A stretch of 52,050 nt of DNA from Candidatus Gastranaerophilales bacterium (GTDB taxonomy: Bacteria > Cyanobacteriota > Vampirovibrionia > Gastranaerophilales > Gastranaerophilaceae): NCBI GenBank assembly GCA_944322855.1, contig CALUQG010000013.1, positions 1-52,050 of the forward strand, read 5' to 3'. The notes beneath the pieces are model-generated. The model saw only the letters and a list, made by a program, of their open reading frames with translations, did not search any database and was not told the origin of the DNA. Numbering within the stretch: position 1 is the stretch's first letter; every line of letters starts with the position of its first letter. Below, piece by piece: positions 17,047 through 24,246 of the stretch. The position numbers and the translations under genes are program-made.

Positions 17047-17553
17047 CTCACCTTTTTCATTATAGCAATTTTCACCTATCCATACCCCAGCAAAGTAACC
17101 CCTGTTATCAAACATATATACTTTATTGTATTCTGTATACAGGCCTACTCCTTCAAGTGTGCCGTTATTTTTATATTTGATAGTTCTGAATGGATATTCA
17201 TTATGTTTTCTTTCGTCAATTGTTATATATATTAAATGTCCATTTTTATCATAATAAAAATTCTCATTTGGATTTTCTTTATAGAAAACAGAATAACAAC
17301 CATTTGAAAATTTTGTTAAGTAACGATTTCTATATTTGTACCTTCCTTTCTCCATTAATCTTTTATTAGAGATATAATAAGGATCATTTAAATTTTTTTT
17401 ATACAAATACATATCTAAATTATTATTTAGATTTTTAAACGCAAGCTCTTTTGCAATATCAATACTATATGAAATACCACCTTTTATTGTTTCAGCATTT
17501 ACCGGAGTAACTAACAAAAATATTAATATTAAAATATATAATCTTATTTTCAT
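17026..17553 (-). CDS. Exported paralogue C of the array
   Basis: A 175-residue protein with a signal peptide (MKIRLYILILIFLLVTPVNA). The mature part follows the family plan: KGGISYSIDIAKELAF, YKKNLNDPYYISNKRL, FYYDKNGHLIYI, YKNNGTLEGVGLY, YMFDNRGYFAGVW, ending NEKGELIMTRE. It is the most diverged member apart from its C-terminal tail, which is nearly identical to that of A and E. A TAAAAT lies 8 bases before the ATG. The contrast between a diverged body and conserved 3' end fits recombination at the tape-measure fragment next to the stop codon. Confidence 0.75.
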   Translation of the reverse strand: MKIRLYILILIFLLVTPVNAETIKGGISYSIDIAKELAFKNLNNNLDMYLYKKNLNDPYYISNKRLMEKGRYKYRNRYLTKFSNGCYSVFYKENPNENFYYDKNGHLIYITIDERKHNEYPFRTIKYKNNGTLEGVGLYTEYNKVYMFDNRGYFAGVWIGENCYNEKGELIMTRE

Positions 17554-17587
17554 TTGTCTTTATTTTAGCATGAAAGGAGAATTACCT

Positions 17588-17671
17588 ATGGATACATTAT
17601 TTAATAAAAAAACTCAAGACAAAGAAAAAGAATTTGACAAAGAGCTCAAAAAATACTACGAGAGGAAATGA
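17588..17671 (+). pseudogene. Tape-measure 5' fragment 3 (27 codons)
   Basis: Ribosome binding site AAAGGAG, ATG, leader MDTLFNKKT, conserved block, stop directly after YYERK. The leader is unlike those of the other copies. Confidence 0.75.
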
Positions 17672-17677
17672 ATACGG

Positions 17678-18199
17678 TTACTTCCGCATTTTAACTAACT
17701 CACCTTTTTTATTATAACAATTTTCTTTTATCCAGTGGAACTGCATTTCTTTATTTTTATCAAACATATATTGTTCATTTGCTGAAATTACTAAACTAAC
17801 CGAATCCAAATGTCCTTTAGCATCATACATAATATATTTTTTAGGATATACATCTCCATACATGAAACCCATTGACACAAGTTTTCCATTTTTATCATAG
17901 TAAAAACAAGGGTTAACCAGCTTTTTATATCTAATGGAATAACCTCCATCTGAAAATTTTGTTAAATACCTATTCCAAACATTAAACTTTTCTTTTAACA
18001 ATAATTTTTTATTCTTGCAGTAGTTTTTATCTTTCATATATTTTGAATATTCGTCCATATTAATAGACATACGAGTATTTTCAAATGAAAGTTTTCTCGC
18101 ATTTTCGACATTATATACAATACCGCCAATTAATGTATCAGCTTGGACTGTTAACTTAAAACAACATATTATACAAATTAAAATTAAAAATTTATACAT
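17678..18199 (-). CDS. Exported paralogue D of the array (identical to B)
   Basis: The encoded 173-residue protein is identical to paralogue B residue for residue, and by eye the DNA is identical too. Signal peptide, cysteine positions, -10 box and spacing to ATG are as in B. The copy arose by tandem duplication of a unit bounded by tape-measure fragments. Perfect identity means either a very recent event or ongoing gene conversion. An assembly artefact is less likely, because the flanking units differ. Confidence 0.75.
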   Translation of the reverse strand: MYKFLILICIICCFKLTVQADTLIGGIVYNVENARKLSFENTRMSINMDEYSKYMKDKNYCKNKKLLLKEKFNVWNRYLTKFSDGGYSIRYKKLVNPCFYYDKNGKLVSMGFMYGDVYPKKYIMYDAKGHLDSVSLVISANEQYMFDKNKEMQFHWIKENCYNKKGELVKMRK

Positions 18200-18232
18200 A
18201 ATTCAATAATAACATATTAAAAAGGAGGAAAA

Positions 18233-18340
18233 ATGCAAAATAATTTTGAAAATTCACAAGACAAAGAAAAAGAATTTGACAAAGAGCTCAAAAAATACTA
18301 CGAGAGGAACAAAATATTGTTACTCTCGTGTCATAATTAA
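18233..18340 (+). pseudogene. Tape-measure 5' fragment 4 (copy of fragment 2)
   Basis: Same sequence and reading frame as fragment 2, offset by 1294 bases, because it lies in the duplicated block. It overlaps the 3' end of reverse gene E. Confidence 0.75.
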
Positions 18341-18838
18341 CTCACCTTTTTCATTATAGCAATTATTTTTTATCCAGTGACCAATTAATTTTTTATCTGT
18401 GTCAAAAACAAATTGTTCTTTTATTGATAATTCCAGTATTACGCTCTGCCATACTCCTGATGAATCATATTTTATTGTTCTTCTTGGATAATCAGGTGAG
18501 CTGCTTATTCCTATATTTTCCAAATCACCTTCATCAGTGTAATAATAGGCTACTGTCATTGCTTTTTTATATGCATATGCATATTTGCGGCTCGAAAACC
18601 CAATTATATTTCTATTATCTGCTTCATTTTTCCCAAGTTTCAACAACATTTTATTTTCTTTATAAAATGGATCTTTTAAGACTTTTCCATATTTATTTAT
18701 ATTTATTTTTTTTGATACACCTTTAAAGGCATCTCTTTTTGCATCTGCTACTGTGTATGATACACTTCCTCTCAATGTAAAGGAGGTCATCATCACTGCT
18801 GCTATTATTATCGATACTATCTTTACATACTTTTTCAT
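18320..18838 (-). CDS. Exported paralogue E of the array
   Basis: A 172-residue protein whose signal peptide differs from its close relatives (MKKYVKIVSIIIAAVMMTSF), while the mature part is almost the same as in A, F and H. It is therefore a chimera: its 5' end comes from another family member. It starts only 13 bases after the stop of gene F, with no tape-measure fragment between. F and E are thus probably co-transcribed, and I see no clear promoter or ribosome binding site for E itself. The C-terminal IMTRE tail matches A and C. Confidence 0.72.
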   Translation of the reverse strand: MKKYVKIVSIIIAAVMMTSFTLRGSVSYTVADAKRDAFKGVSKKININKYGKVLKDPFYKENKMLLKLGKNEADNRNIIGFSSRKYAYAYKKAMTVAYYYTDEGDLENIGISSSPDYPRRTIKYDSSGVWQSVILELSIKEQFVFDTDKKLIGHWIKNNCYNEKGELIMTRE

Positions 18839-18851
18839 TTCTATTAAAAAA

Positions 18852-19373
18852 TTATTTTCTGGTATTTATTAACTTACCATTTTCATCATAACAATTATTT
18901 TTTATCCAGTGGCCTATCAGTTTTTTGTCTGCATCAAAAACAAATTGTTCTTTATCAGATGGCTCTATAATCACATTTGATAATATTCCTTTTGTATCAT
19001 ATTTTATTGTTCTTCTTGGATAATCAGGCGAGTTGCTTATTCCTATATCTTCCAAATCTCCTTCATCTGTGTAATAATAGGCTACTGTCATTGCTTTTTT
19101 ATATGCATATGCATAGCTGCCTCTTGAAAATCCAATTATATATCTATTATCTGCTTCATTTTTTCCAAGTTTCAACAACATTTTATTTTCTTTATAAAAT
19201 GGATCTTTTAAGACTTTTCCATATTTATTTATATTTATTTTTTTTGATACACCTTTAAAGGCATCTCTTTTTGCATCTGCAAAAGTATACGTTACACCAG
19301 CCTTTATCGTACGTGCGTCAGCTGTTGACATAAAAAATAAAAATATAAATAAAATTACTAAATATTTTTTCAT
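18852..19373 (-). CDS. Exported paralogue F of the array
   Basis: A 173-residue protein with signal peptide MKKYLVILFIFLFFMSTADA, nearly identical to A and H over its length. Differences cluster in the middle (FSRGSYAYAYKKAMT) and at the end, which reads DENGKLINTRK instead of the common tail. It is the one member whose 3' end does not adjoin a tape-measure fragment, and the only one with an unusual tail. This supports the idea that the fragment boundary homogenises the 3' ends of the others. TATAAT lies 6 bases before ATG. Confidence 0.75.
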   Translation of the reverse strand: MKKYLVILFIFLFFMSTADARTIKAGVTYTFADAKRDAFKGVSKKININKYGKVLKDPFYKENKMLLKLGKNEADNRYIIGFSRGSYAYAYKKAMTVAYYYTDEGDLEDIGISNSPDYPRRTIKYDTKGILSNVIIEPSDKEQFVFDADKKLIGHWIKNNCYDENGKLINTRK

Positions 19374-19406
19374 ACTTACATTATAACAAAGAAAGGGGTG
19401 TATTAT

Positions 19407-19496
19407 ATGGTAAGTTCAGAAACATTCATAAATCATTCACAAGACAAAGAAAAAGAATTTGACAAAGAGCTCAAAAAATACTACGAAAGGAAATGA
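19407..19496 (+). pseudogene. Tape-measure 5' fragment 5 (29 codons)
   Basis: AAAGGGG ribosome binding site, ATG, leader MVSSETFINH (close to fragment 1), conserved block with one synonymous change (GAAAGG for GAGAGG), then stop. Confidence 0.75.
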
Positions 19497-19502
19497 ATAC
19501 GG

Positions 19503-20027
19503 TTACTTCCGTGTATAAATTAACTCACCTTTTTCATTATAATAATTATCATCCTTCCAATGTCCTACAAATTCCCCATTTGTACGAAATACATATTGCT
19601 CAGCTCCAGAAATATATAAACACACAGACACTAAATTCCCCGACATGTCATATTTAAAAGCCTTTTGAGGATATCTGATCCTATCATATTTTTCTATATA
19701 AACAAGATTTCCATTATCATAATAGAAACTTATCATCGGCATATTTTTATAGCATACAGCATATTCTCTACCATCAAAATAAGTTATATAATAATCTTTA
19801 TATTTATTTTTTTTATTTTTATCAAAATTACAATTTCTCTTTATATTTGGATCTTTAAAATACAATTCATATTGACTTACATCAATCTTATAAGGAACAT
19901 TTAAAAATGCATCATGTCTTGCATTTTCTACAGTATATTCCACTTTCCCTTTAATTGTGTATGCTAAAGCATTTTGAAAAATCATTGTATAAACAATAAT
20001 CAATACATATATAAATAAGTTTTTCAT
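19503..20027 (-). CDS. Exported paralogue G of the array
   Basis: A 174-residue protein with a signal peptide (MKNLFIYVLIIVYTMIFQNA). Mature part: GKVEYTVENARHDAF, YELYFKDPNIKRN, ITYFDGREYAVCYK, FYYDNGNLVYI, FKYDMSGNLVSVCLY, YVFRTNGEFVGHW, ending NEKGELIYTRK. It is a diverged subtype with the same order of motifs as the other members. TAAAAT ends 6 bases before the ATG and there is no ribosome binding site. The last codons are shared with H rather than with A, C and E, giving two tail classes in the array. Confidence 0.75.
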   Translation of the reverse strand: MKNLFIYVLIIVYTMIFQNALAYTIKGKVEYTVENARHDAFLNVPYKIDVSQYELYFKDPNIKRNCNFDKNKKNKYKDYYITYFDGREYAVCYKNMPMISFYYDNGNLVYIEKYDRIRYPQKAFKYDMSGNLVSVCLYISGAEQYVFRTNGEFVGHWKDDNYYNEKGELIYTRK

Positions 20028-20062
20028 TTTTGTATTTTAACATTAGAAAGGAATAATAAAAT

Positions 20063-20152
20063 ATAGAATCTTTAAAACAAATTAACAAAAATTCTCAAGA
20101 CAAAGAAAAAGAATTTGACAAAGAGCTCAAAAAATACTACGAGAGGAAATGA
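20063..20152 (+). pseudogene. Tape-measure 5' fragment 6, start codon lost
   Basis: The frame and ribosome binding site (AGAAAGGAAT) are kept, but the codon in the start position is ATA, not ATG (20063). A stop lies two codons upstream. Without initiation this copy cannot be translated normally, which argues that the fragments are not needed as peptides. Confidence 0.7.
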
Positions 20153-20158
20153 ATACGG

Positions 20159-20680
20159 TTACTTCCGTGTATAAATTAACTCACCTTTTTCATCATAACA
20201 ATTATTTTTTATCCAGTAACCTATCAGTTTTTTGTCTGCATCAAAAACAAATTGTTCTTTATCAGATAGCTCTATAATCACATTTGATAATATTCCTTTT
20301 GTATCATATTTTATTGTTCTTTTGGGATAATCAGGCGAGCTGCTTATTCCTATATGTTCCAAATCTCCTTCATCAGTGTAATAATAGGCTACTGTCTTTG
20401 CTTTTTTATATGCATATGCATATCCTCCGATTGAAAATCCAATTATATATCTATTATCTGCTTCATTTTTTCCAAGTTTCAGCAACATTTTATTTTCTTC
20501 ATAAAATGGATCTTTTAAGACTTTTCCATATTTATTTATATTTATTTTTTTTGATACACCTTTAAAGGCATCTCTTTTTGCATCTGCAAAAGTATACGTT
20601 ACACCAGCCTTTATCGTACGTGCTTCAGCTGTTGACATAAAAAATACAAATATAAATAAAATTACTAAATATTTTTTCAT
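20159..20680 (-). CDS. Exported paralogue H, adjacent to tape-measure gene 1
   Basis: A 173-residue protein read from the ATG at 20680, where MKKYLVILFIFVFFMSTAEA forms the signal peptide; a longer frame to 20782 would overlap the tape-measure gene. The body is almost the same as A (FSIGGYAYAYKKAKT, YYYTDEGDLEHI, IKYDTKGILSNV), with tail DEKGELIYTRK. TATAAT lies 6 bases before ATG. It diverges from tape-measure gene 1 across only 34 bases, the arrangement each older unit repeats. Probably an envelope protein; I infer a role tied to the tape measure from position only. Confidence 0.75.
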   Translation of the reverse strand: MKKYLVILFIFVFFMSTAEARTIKAGVTYTFADAKRDAFKGVSKKININKYGKVLKDPFYEENKMLLKLGKNEADNRYIIGFSIGGYAYAYKKAKTVAYYYTDEGDLEHIGISSSPDYPKRTIKYDTKGILSNVIIELSDKEQFVFDADKKLIGYWIKNNCYDEKGELIYTRK

Positions 20681-20714
20681 ACTTACATTATAACAAAGAA
20701 AGGGGTACATTAAT

Positions 20715-21662
20715 ATGAGAAATATGAACACATACATAGAAAATTCACAAGACAAAGAAAAAGAATTTGACAAAGAGCTCAAAAAATACTACGAGAGGAA
20801 CAAAGATTTTTTTGACAGCATTAAAAATATCACAGATTCTCTTTACAAACAAAACAAAGACTATGTCGCTCTCATCAAAAATGCAAAACAATACCATTCA
20901 AAAATCTTTGCTCTTCGTAATTTTCTCTTCGGGGCTTCTGACGAACAAATCGCCAATTCCGAAATCGAATTCAATGAAACTACTGAAAAAATCAGCTCAT
21001 CTTCTCTTTCTGAACCCGAAAAAAAAGCAGCTTACCGCATGGCATACAATGACAAAGAAGTTCAGGATCAAAAAAATTATGCTGATGGTTTCATTGACAA
21101 AACTTTTAAAACCGCCGGTGATGAAGCTGCTGAAAGTCTCAAAAATGTTCTTTTAGGCTATCAAAGTTTCTCTGAAGGGATGAAAAGTGTCGGTGTTGAA
21201 TTGAGCGAGTTTATGCTTCAACAGTTGACACAGACTCTCACTCAAATGCTTTTTAGTGCTCAAACTGCTCAACTTGCAGCAAAAGGGTTCAAGTCTCTTA
21301 TTGGCTCCGGCAAAGGAGTTTTTAGTTCTATTGGCGGAGCTTTGAGTCGTGTTTTCACCAGGCATTCGGGCGGTATTATCCCTAACGGCGCCAATTATGA
21401 AATCCCGGGCACTGATGAACAGCTTGCGCTTTTGAAAGGCGGTGAAAGAATTCTCAGTCCCGGTGAAAATGCCGGTTACAATTCTTCTGCAGGCTACAAT
21501 TCCGCTTCTCCTGTTGTTTTCAACAATTTCAATATCAAAGCCTGGGATTCCAAAGATGTTAAAAAATATCTCCTTGAAAACAGAAATCTTTTGAACACAA
21601 TTACTTTTCAGGGAATTAAAGACAACCACTCTCAGCTAAGAACCATGGTCAGAAATGCTTGA
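20715..21662 (+). CDS. Tail tape-measure protein 1
   Basis: A 315-residue protein with AAAGGGG ribosome binding site. The N-terminus holds the leader and QDKEKEFDKELKKYYER block copied through the array. A helical coiled-coil-like region (30-180) follows, then a small-residue hydrophobic stretch (185-225, LAAKGFKSLIGSGKGVFSSIGG). The C-terminal domain starts HSGGIIPNGANYEIPGTDEQLALLKGGERILSPGE, typical of tape-measure C-termini. Tape measures set tail length and enter the cell envelope at DNA ejection. Its last ~100 residues almost match tape measure 2 at 33550, whereas the N-terminal parts are unrelated by eye. Confidence 0.78.
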   Translation: MRNMNTYIENSQDKEKEFDKELKKYYERNKDFFDSIKNITDSLYKQNKDYVALIKNAKQYHSKIFALRNFLFGASDEQIANSEIEFNETTEKISSSSLSEPEKKAAYRMAYNDKEVQDQKNYADGFIDKTFKTAGDEAAESLKNVLLGYQSFSEGMKSVGVELSEFMLQQLTQTLTQMLFSAQTAQLAAKGFKSLIGSGKGVFSSIGGALSRVFTRHSGGIIPNGANYEIPGTDEQLALLKGGERILSPGENAGYNSSAGYNSASPVVFNNFNIKAWDSKDVKKYLLENRNLLNTITFQGIKDNHSQLRTMVRNA

Positions 21663-21679
21663 AGAATAGGTTTTATCAC

Positions 21680-21713
21680 TTTTGCAGGAGAGTATTATTT
21701 CTCTCCGGCAAAA
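21680..21713. terminator. Bidirectional hairpin between tape-measure 1 and membrane-protein operon
   Basis: TTTTGC (21680-21685) pairs with GCAAAA (21708-21713) and GGAGAG with CTCTCC inside it. It lies between two converging transcription units and can serve both. Confidence 0.7.
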
Positions 21714-21738
21714 TTAAACAAAACTAAAAACAAAAAAT

Positions 21739-22161
21739 CTACAAGCGTTTCTCCATTTTTCTTTGCACATATTTCAGCAGTCTTATGAAGATGAAAAGAA
21801 ATGGAATTATTAAAAATAATAAATATTTATCGAAATATATCGTTATACATACAATAAGAGTTAACGGCAAAAATGATATGCCAATATCAAAGAAATAATC
21901 ATACAAATTATTTTTTAATAAAATTTCATTTTTTATTTTTTTATTAAACACCCATCCATATATATACAGCATTATTGAAAATAACAGCAGCCACAAAAAT
22001 AACGGAATGACTATCAGCATCAAATACAATTCGAGAGTAGTACCCAGTGTACTAGTTTTTGGTAACACGATAAATAAAAAAATCACAAACAAAATCCAAC
22101 CTGTATATGACAATGCATGCGTTCCATAATATTTTTTTGGTGCATAAAAATCAATTTTCAT
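21739..22161 (-). CDS. Membrane protein, paralogue 3 of a trio (candidate immunity protein)
   Basis: A 140-residue protein from the ATG at 22161 (ribosome binding site AGAGGTG). It begins MKIDFYAPKKYYGTHALSY, has four hydrophobic segments, and ends with the tail FIRLLKYVQRKMEKRL shared by the trio. The start overlaps the stop of the preceding paralogue by 11 bases, showing a tight operon. Multipass membrane proteins beside lipase-type effectors are often their immunity proteins. That is inference; no family is recognised. Confidence 0.7.
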   Translation of the reverse strand: MKIDFYAPKKYYGTHALSYTGWILFVIFLFIVLPKTSTLGTTLELYLMLIVIPLFLWLLLFSIMLYIYGWVFNKKIKNEILLKNNLYDYFFDIGISFLPLTLIVCITIYFDKYLLFLIIPFLFIFIRLLKYVQRKMEKRL

Positions 22162-22582
22162 TTTTACACCTCTTATCCATTTTTCTTTGCACATATTTCA
22201 GCAGTCTTATAAAAATGAAAAGAAACACTAAACATAAAACGGGTACAAGTTTAAATTTGCATACTTCATAATACCAGACAATAGGAATAAAAACAAACAC
22301 AATTCCCATATCATAAATAAAATCATACAAACAATTTTTAACAATAAATTTATTTCTGATTTTTGATTTAAAGATAATTTGGAACACTAAAATCAAAACA
22401 GCTAATAATAAAAAATCTATAGGAATTAATGTAATTAAAAAATACCATATGGCCATACCCTGGCTGCAGTTATCTTTTCCTAGCGGAAGAAAAATATTAT
22501 ATACAAATAGATTAACCCAACCACTTAATACAAGGATATGGGTAAAATAATATTTTTTCGGTGCATAAAAATCAATTTTCAT
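22151..22582 (-). CDS. Membrane protein, paralogue 2 of a trio (candidate immunity protein)
   Basis: A 143-residue protein from the ATG at 22582 with AGAGGTG as ribosome binding site. The first residues (MKIDFYAPKKYYFTH) and last residues (FIRLLKYVQRKMDKRCKNEN) match the flanking paralogues, while the four membrane segments between them are strongly diverged. Conserved ends with a variable middle suggest repeated duplication followed by diversification, as expected if each copy recognises a different partner. It overlaps its neighbours by about 11 bases on both sides. Confidence 0.7.
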   Translation of the reverse strand: MKIDFYAPKKYYFTHILVLSGWVNLFVYNIFLPLGKDNCSQGMAIWYFLITLIPIDFLLLAVLILVFQIIFKSKIRNKFIVKNCLYDFIYDMGIVFVFIPIVWYYEVCKFKLVPVLCLVFLFIFIRLLKYVQRKMDKRCKNEN

Positions 22583-22994
22583 TTTTACACCTCTTCTCCA
22601 TTTTTCTTTGCACATATTTCAGCAGTCTTATGAAGATGAAAAGAATTAATAAAGGCAACAAATCTTTAATTTCCGTATCACACCACCAAAATAAAGGAAT
22701 AAAATTCAAAACAAAACCAATGTCTAAGAATATATCGTAAAAAATATTTTTCAGCATAAAATAATTTTTCAATTTGAATTTAAAAATTAAATCCATCACA
22801 TAAATAACAACAACACAACCTAAACCCACGAAAACAGCATTATATAAAAAAAGGATAAAAACAAAATATCCTTCTAAACATTGAGTTTTGCCTATAGGAG
22901 AAAATATTTCATACAAAAATAGAATAATCCATCCACATATACCTAACGCATGCGTTCCATAATATTTTTTCGGTGCATAAAAATCAATTTTCAT
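22572..22994 (-). CDS. Membrane protein, paralogue 1 of a trio (candidate immunity protein)
   Basis: A 140-residue protein from the ATG at 22994; an upstream start at 23021 is less likely. It has the same plan as the other two: MKIDFYAPKKYYGTHALGI, four hydrophobic segments, and a tail FIRLLKYVQRKMEKRCKNEN. It is the promoter-proximal gene of the trio. TATATT lies 7 bases before the ATG with no ribosome binding site, so this transcript is probably leaderless and made independently of the phage operon. It is divergent from the lipase gene, with only 40 bases between start codons. Confidence 0.7.
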   Translation of the reverse strand: MKIDFYAPKKYYGTHALGICGWIILFLYEIFSPIGKTQCLEGYFVFILFLYNAVFVGLGCVVVIYVMDLIFKFKLKNYFMLKNIFYDIFLDIGFVLNFIPLFWWCDTEIKDLLPLLILFIFIRLLKYVQRKMEKRCKNEN

Positions 22995-23034
22995 AAAAAA
23001 CAATATAACACATTTAACCAAAAAGGATAAAACT

Positions 23035-24189
23035 ATGACTCAAAATTTGAATGACGACTTGAAAAAACTATCAATATATGTCTATGATAACAAAAAAAAT
23101 TCGCTCCCATCAGGATGGGAAAAAATATATACTCAAAAAAATACCCAAAATGGTTTCTATGGTGAAGCTTACAAAAAAAACAATGAAATTGTTATTGTTT
23201 ACAGAGGAACTGATACAAATAAAATTTCATTGCCTGATAAACAAGATTTTATAATAGGTGATTTACCAATGTGGTTTGGGCTTAACTCAGGTCAATACGA
23301 TGATGCAAAAAAAATGTTTGATACAATAAACAAAAAATATGGTTCAAAAAGAATTATACTCACCGGACATTCTCTCGGCGGAAGCCTTGCTCAAATTGTT
23401 TCTGCTGACACAGGAAGAAAAGCTGTTACATTCAATGCATTCGGCACAGGTGAAATTTTAAACAGAATGGGATATAAAAACCAAAATCTGCTTGATATAA
23501 CAAATTATGGAAATGAAAATGATTATGTTTTTACTTCCAAAATAAATCATCAACCCGGAACTACTTACCTGACAAATACAAACCTCAACCCGGATACCGA
23601 AGCTGCTGCAAAATACATGCCTCATATTCAAATGTTTAAAGCAAACAATCACAAACTTGAAAATATGAATGAACTTGAAAAGGCAGTTAAACTAACAAAT
23701 CAGAACAATTCTTATAAATATTCTGACACATTACTCAAAGGTTCTGTATCATATGATGATTTTGACGATATTTCAGAAGATGAATTGGCGGAATTATTAT
23801 TTAATGAAAATGATACAGACTCTTATACTATAAAAAGCCAAATTCTTGCAGAACTAAAAAAGCCTCAGGAAAACAAAGTTAAACAAGCAATACAAAATCT
23901 TTTCGGAAAAGAACATTCTACTGATAAAAAAGATTTTGATGAAAACAAAGATTACAGTAACTATATCAATGAAGTTACAAAAACGAATATTATCTATACC
24001 CAAGAAGATATAGATAATATGAGCAAAGAAGATTATAAAAAAAATCAAAAAACTATTGAATACCAAAAAGAAAAAATTGGCATTCCAACAAAGAAACAAG
24101 CAAAAGAATCCGGACTGGTATACGTTTCGGGTTATACAAGATCTGACGGAACAAAAGTTAAAAGCTACTATAGAGCAAGACCGGCATAA
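23035..24189 (+). CDS. Lipase-type putative effector with shared C-terminal module
   Basis: A 384-residue protein with no signal peptide. Residues about 10-200 form an alpha/beta-hydrolase of the class-3 lipase / DUF2974 type: IVIVYRGTD, then ILTGHSLGGSLAQIV with the nucleophile serine near 113, then VTFNAFGTGE. Candidate acid and His residues follow (NENDYVFT, MPHIQMF). Residues about 280-384 are a separate module ending VYVSGYTRSDGTKVKSYYRA, shared with the protein at 29651. Ribosome binding site is AAAAAGGATAAAA. Phospholipase effectors attack membranes. Paired with the divergent membrane-protein trio, this looks like an effector/immunity set, but a virion or lysis enzyme is also possible. 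Confidence 0.72.
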   Translation: MTQNLNDDLKKLSIYVYDNKKNSLPSGWEKIYTQKNTQNGFYGEAYKKNNEIVIVYRGTDTNKISLPDKQDFIIGDLPMWFGLNSGQYDDAKKMFDTINKKYGSKRIILTGHSLGGSLAQIVSADTGRKAVTFNAFGTGEILNRMGYKNQNLLDITNYGNENDYVFTSKINHQPGTTYLTNTNLNPDTEAAAKYMPHIQMFKANNHKLENMNELEKAVKLTNQNNSYKYSDTLLKGSVSYDDFDDISEDELAELLFNENDTDSYTIKSQILAELKKPQENKVKQAIQNLFGKEHSTDKKDFDENKDYSNYINEVTKTNIIYTQEDIDNMSKEDYKKNQKTIEYQKEKIGIPTKKQAKESGLVYVSGYTRSDGTKVKSYYRARPA

Positions 24190-24246
24190 CAAAAATTAGC
24201 TTTCCGGTGACTTGCCCGATGTTTTTTAATACTGTATCATTTATGT

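Larger units (their letters stand above)
16322..17070. repeat. 749-base exact duplication, copy 1
   Basis: By eye this block is identical to 17616-18364, an offset of 1294 bases. It spans a tape-measure fragment, all of exported gene B, the next fragment and the 3' end of the following reverse gene. Both ends of the identity lie in or next to sequence shared by all units, which fits unequal homologous recombination. The absence of any difference implies a recent event. Confidence 0.9.
17616..18364. repeat. 749-base exact duplication, copy 2
   Basis: Second copy of the block at 16322-17070. It carries paralogue D and fragment 4. The two copies diverge on the right at the third base after the shared GCAATT, where gene C sequence gives way to gene E sequence. 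Confidence 0.9.
15727..20800. repeat. Cassette array: exported-protein genes (-) alternating with tape-measure 5' fragments (+)
   Basis: Eight minus-strand paralogous genes alternate with a nearly identical 53-base plus-strand segment. Copies of the segment are at 16315-16373 (with 6 extra bases), 16963-17015, 17615-17667, 18257-18309, 19440-19492, 20096-20148 and, inside the intact tape-measure gene, 20748-20800. The segment encodes QDKEKEFDKELKKYYER. Five of the six outside copies have an ATG, a purine-rich ribosome binding site and a different leader peptide, and all six stop soon after the conserved part, at the 3' end of the next reverse gene. The unit is thus a reverse gene plus the first codons of a tape-measure gene. 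Confidence 0.9.

Noticed and set aside
15727-20800. CRISPR array
   Set aside because: Repeats of ~53 bases are separated by complete 500-base genes, are coding copies of a tape-measure 5' end, and no cas genes are present.
15727-20800. Integron gene-cassette array
   Set aside because: No integron integrase, and the shared segment lacks the paired inverse-core sites of attC; it is a coding fragment with a ribosome binding site.
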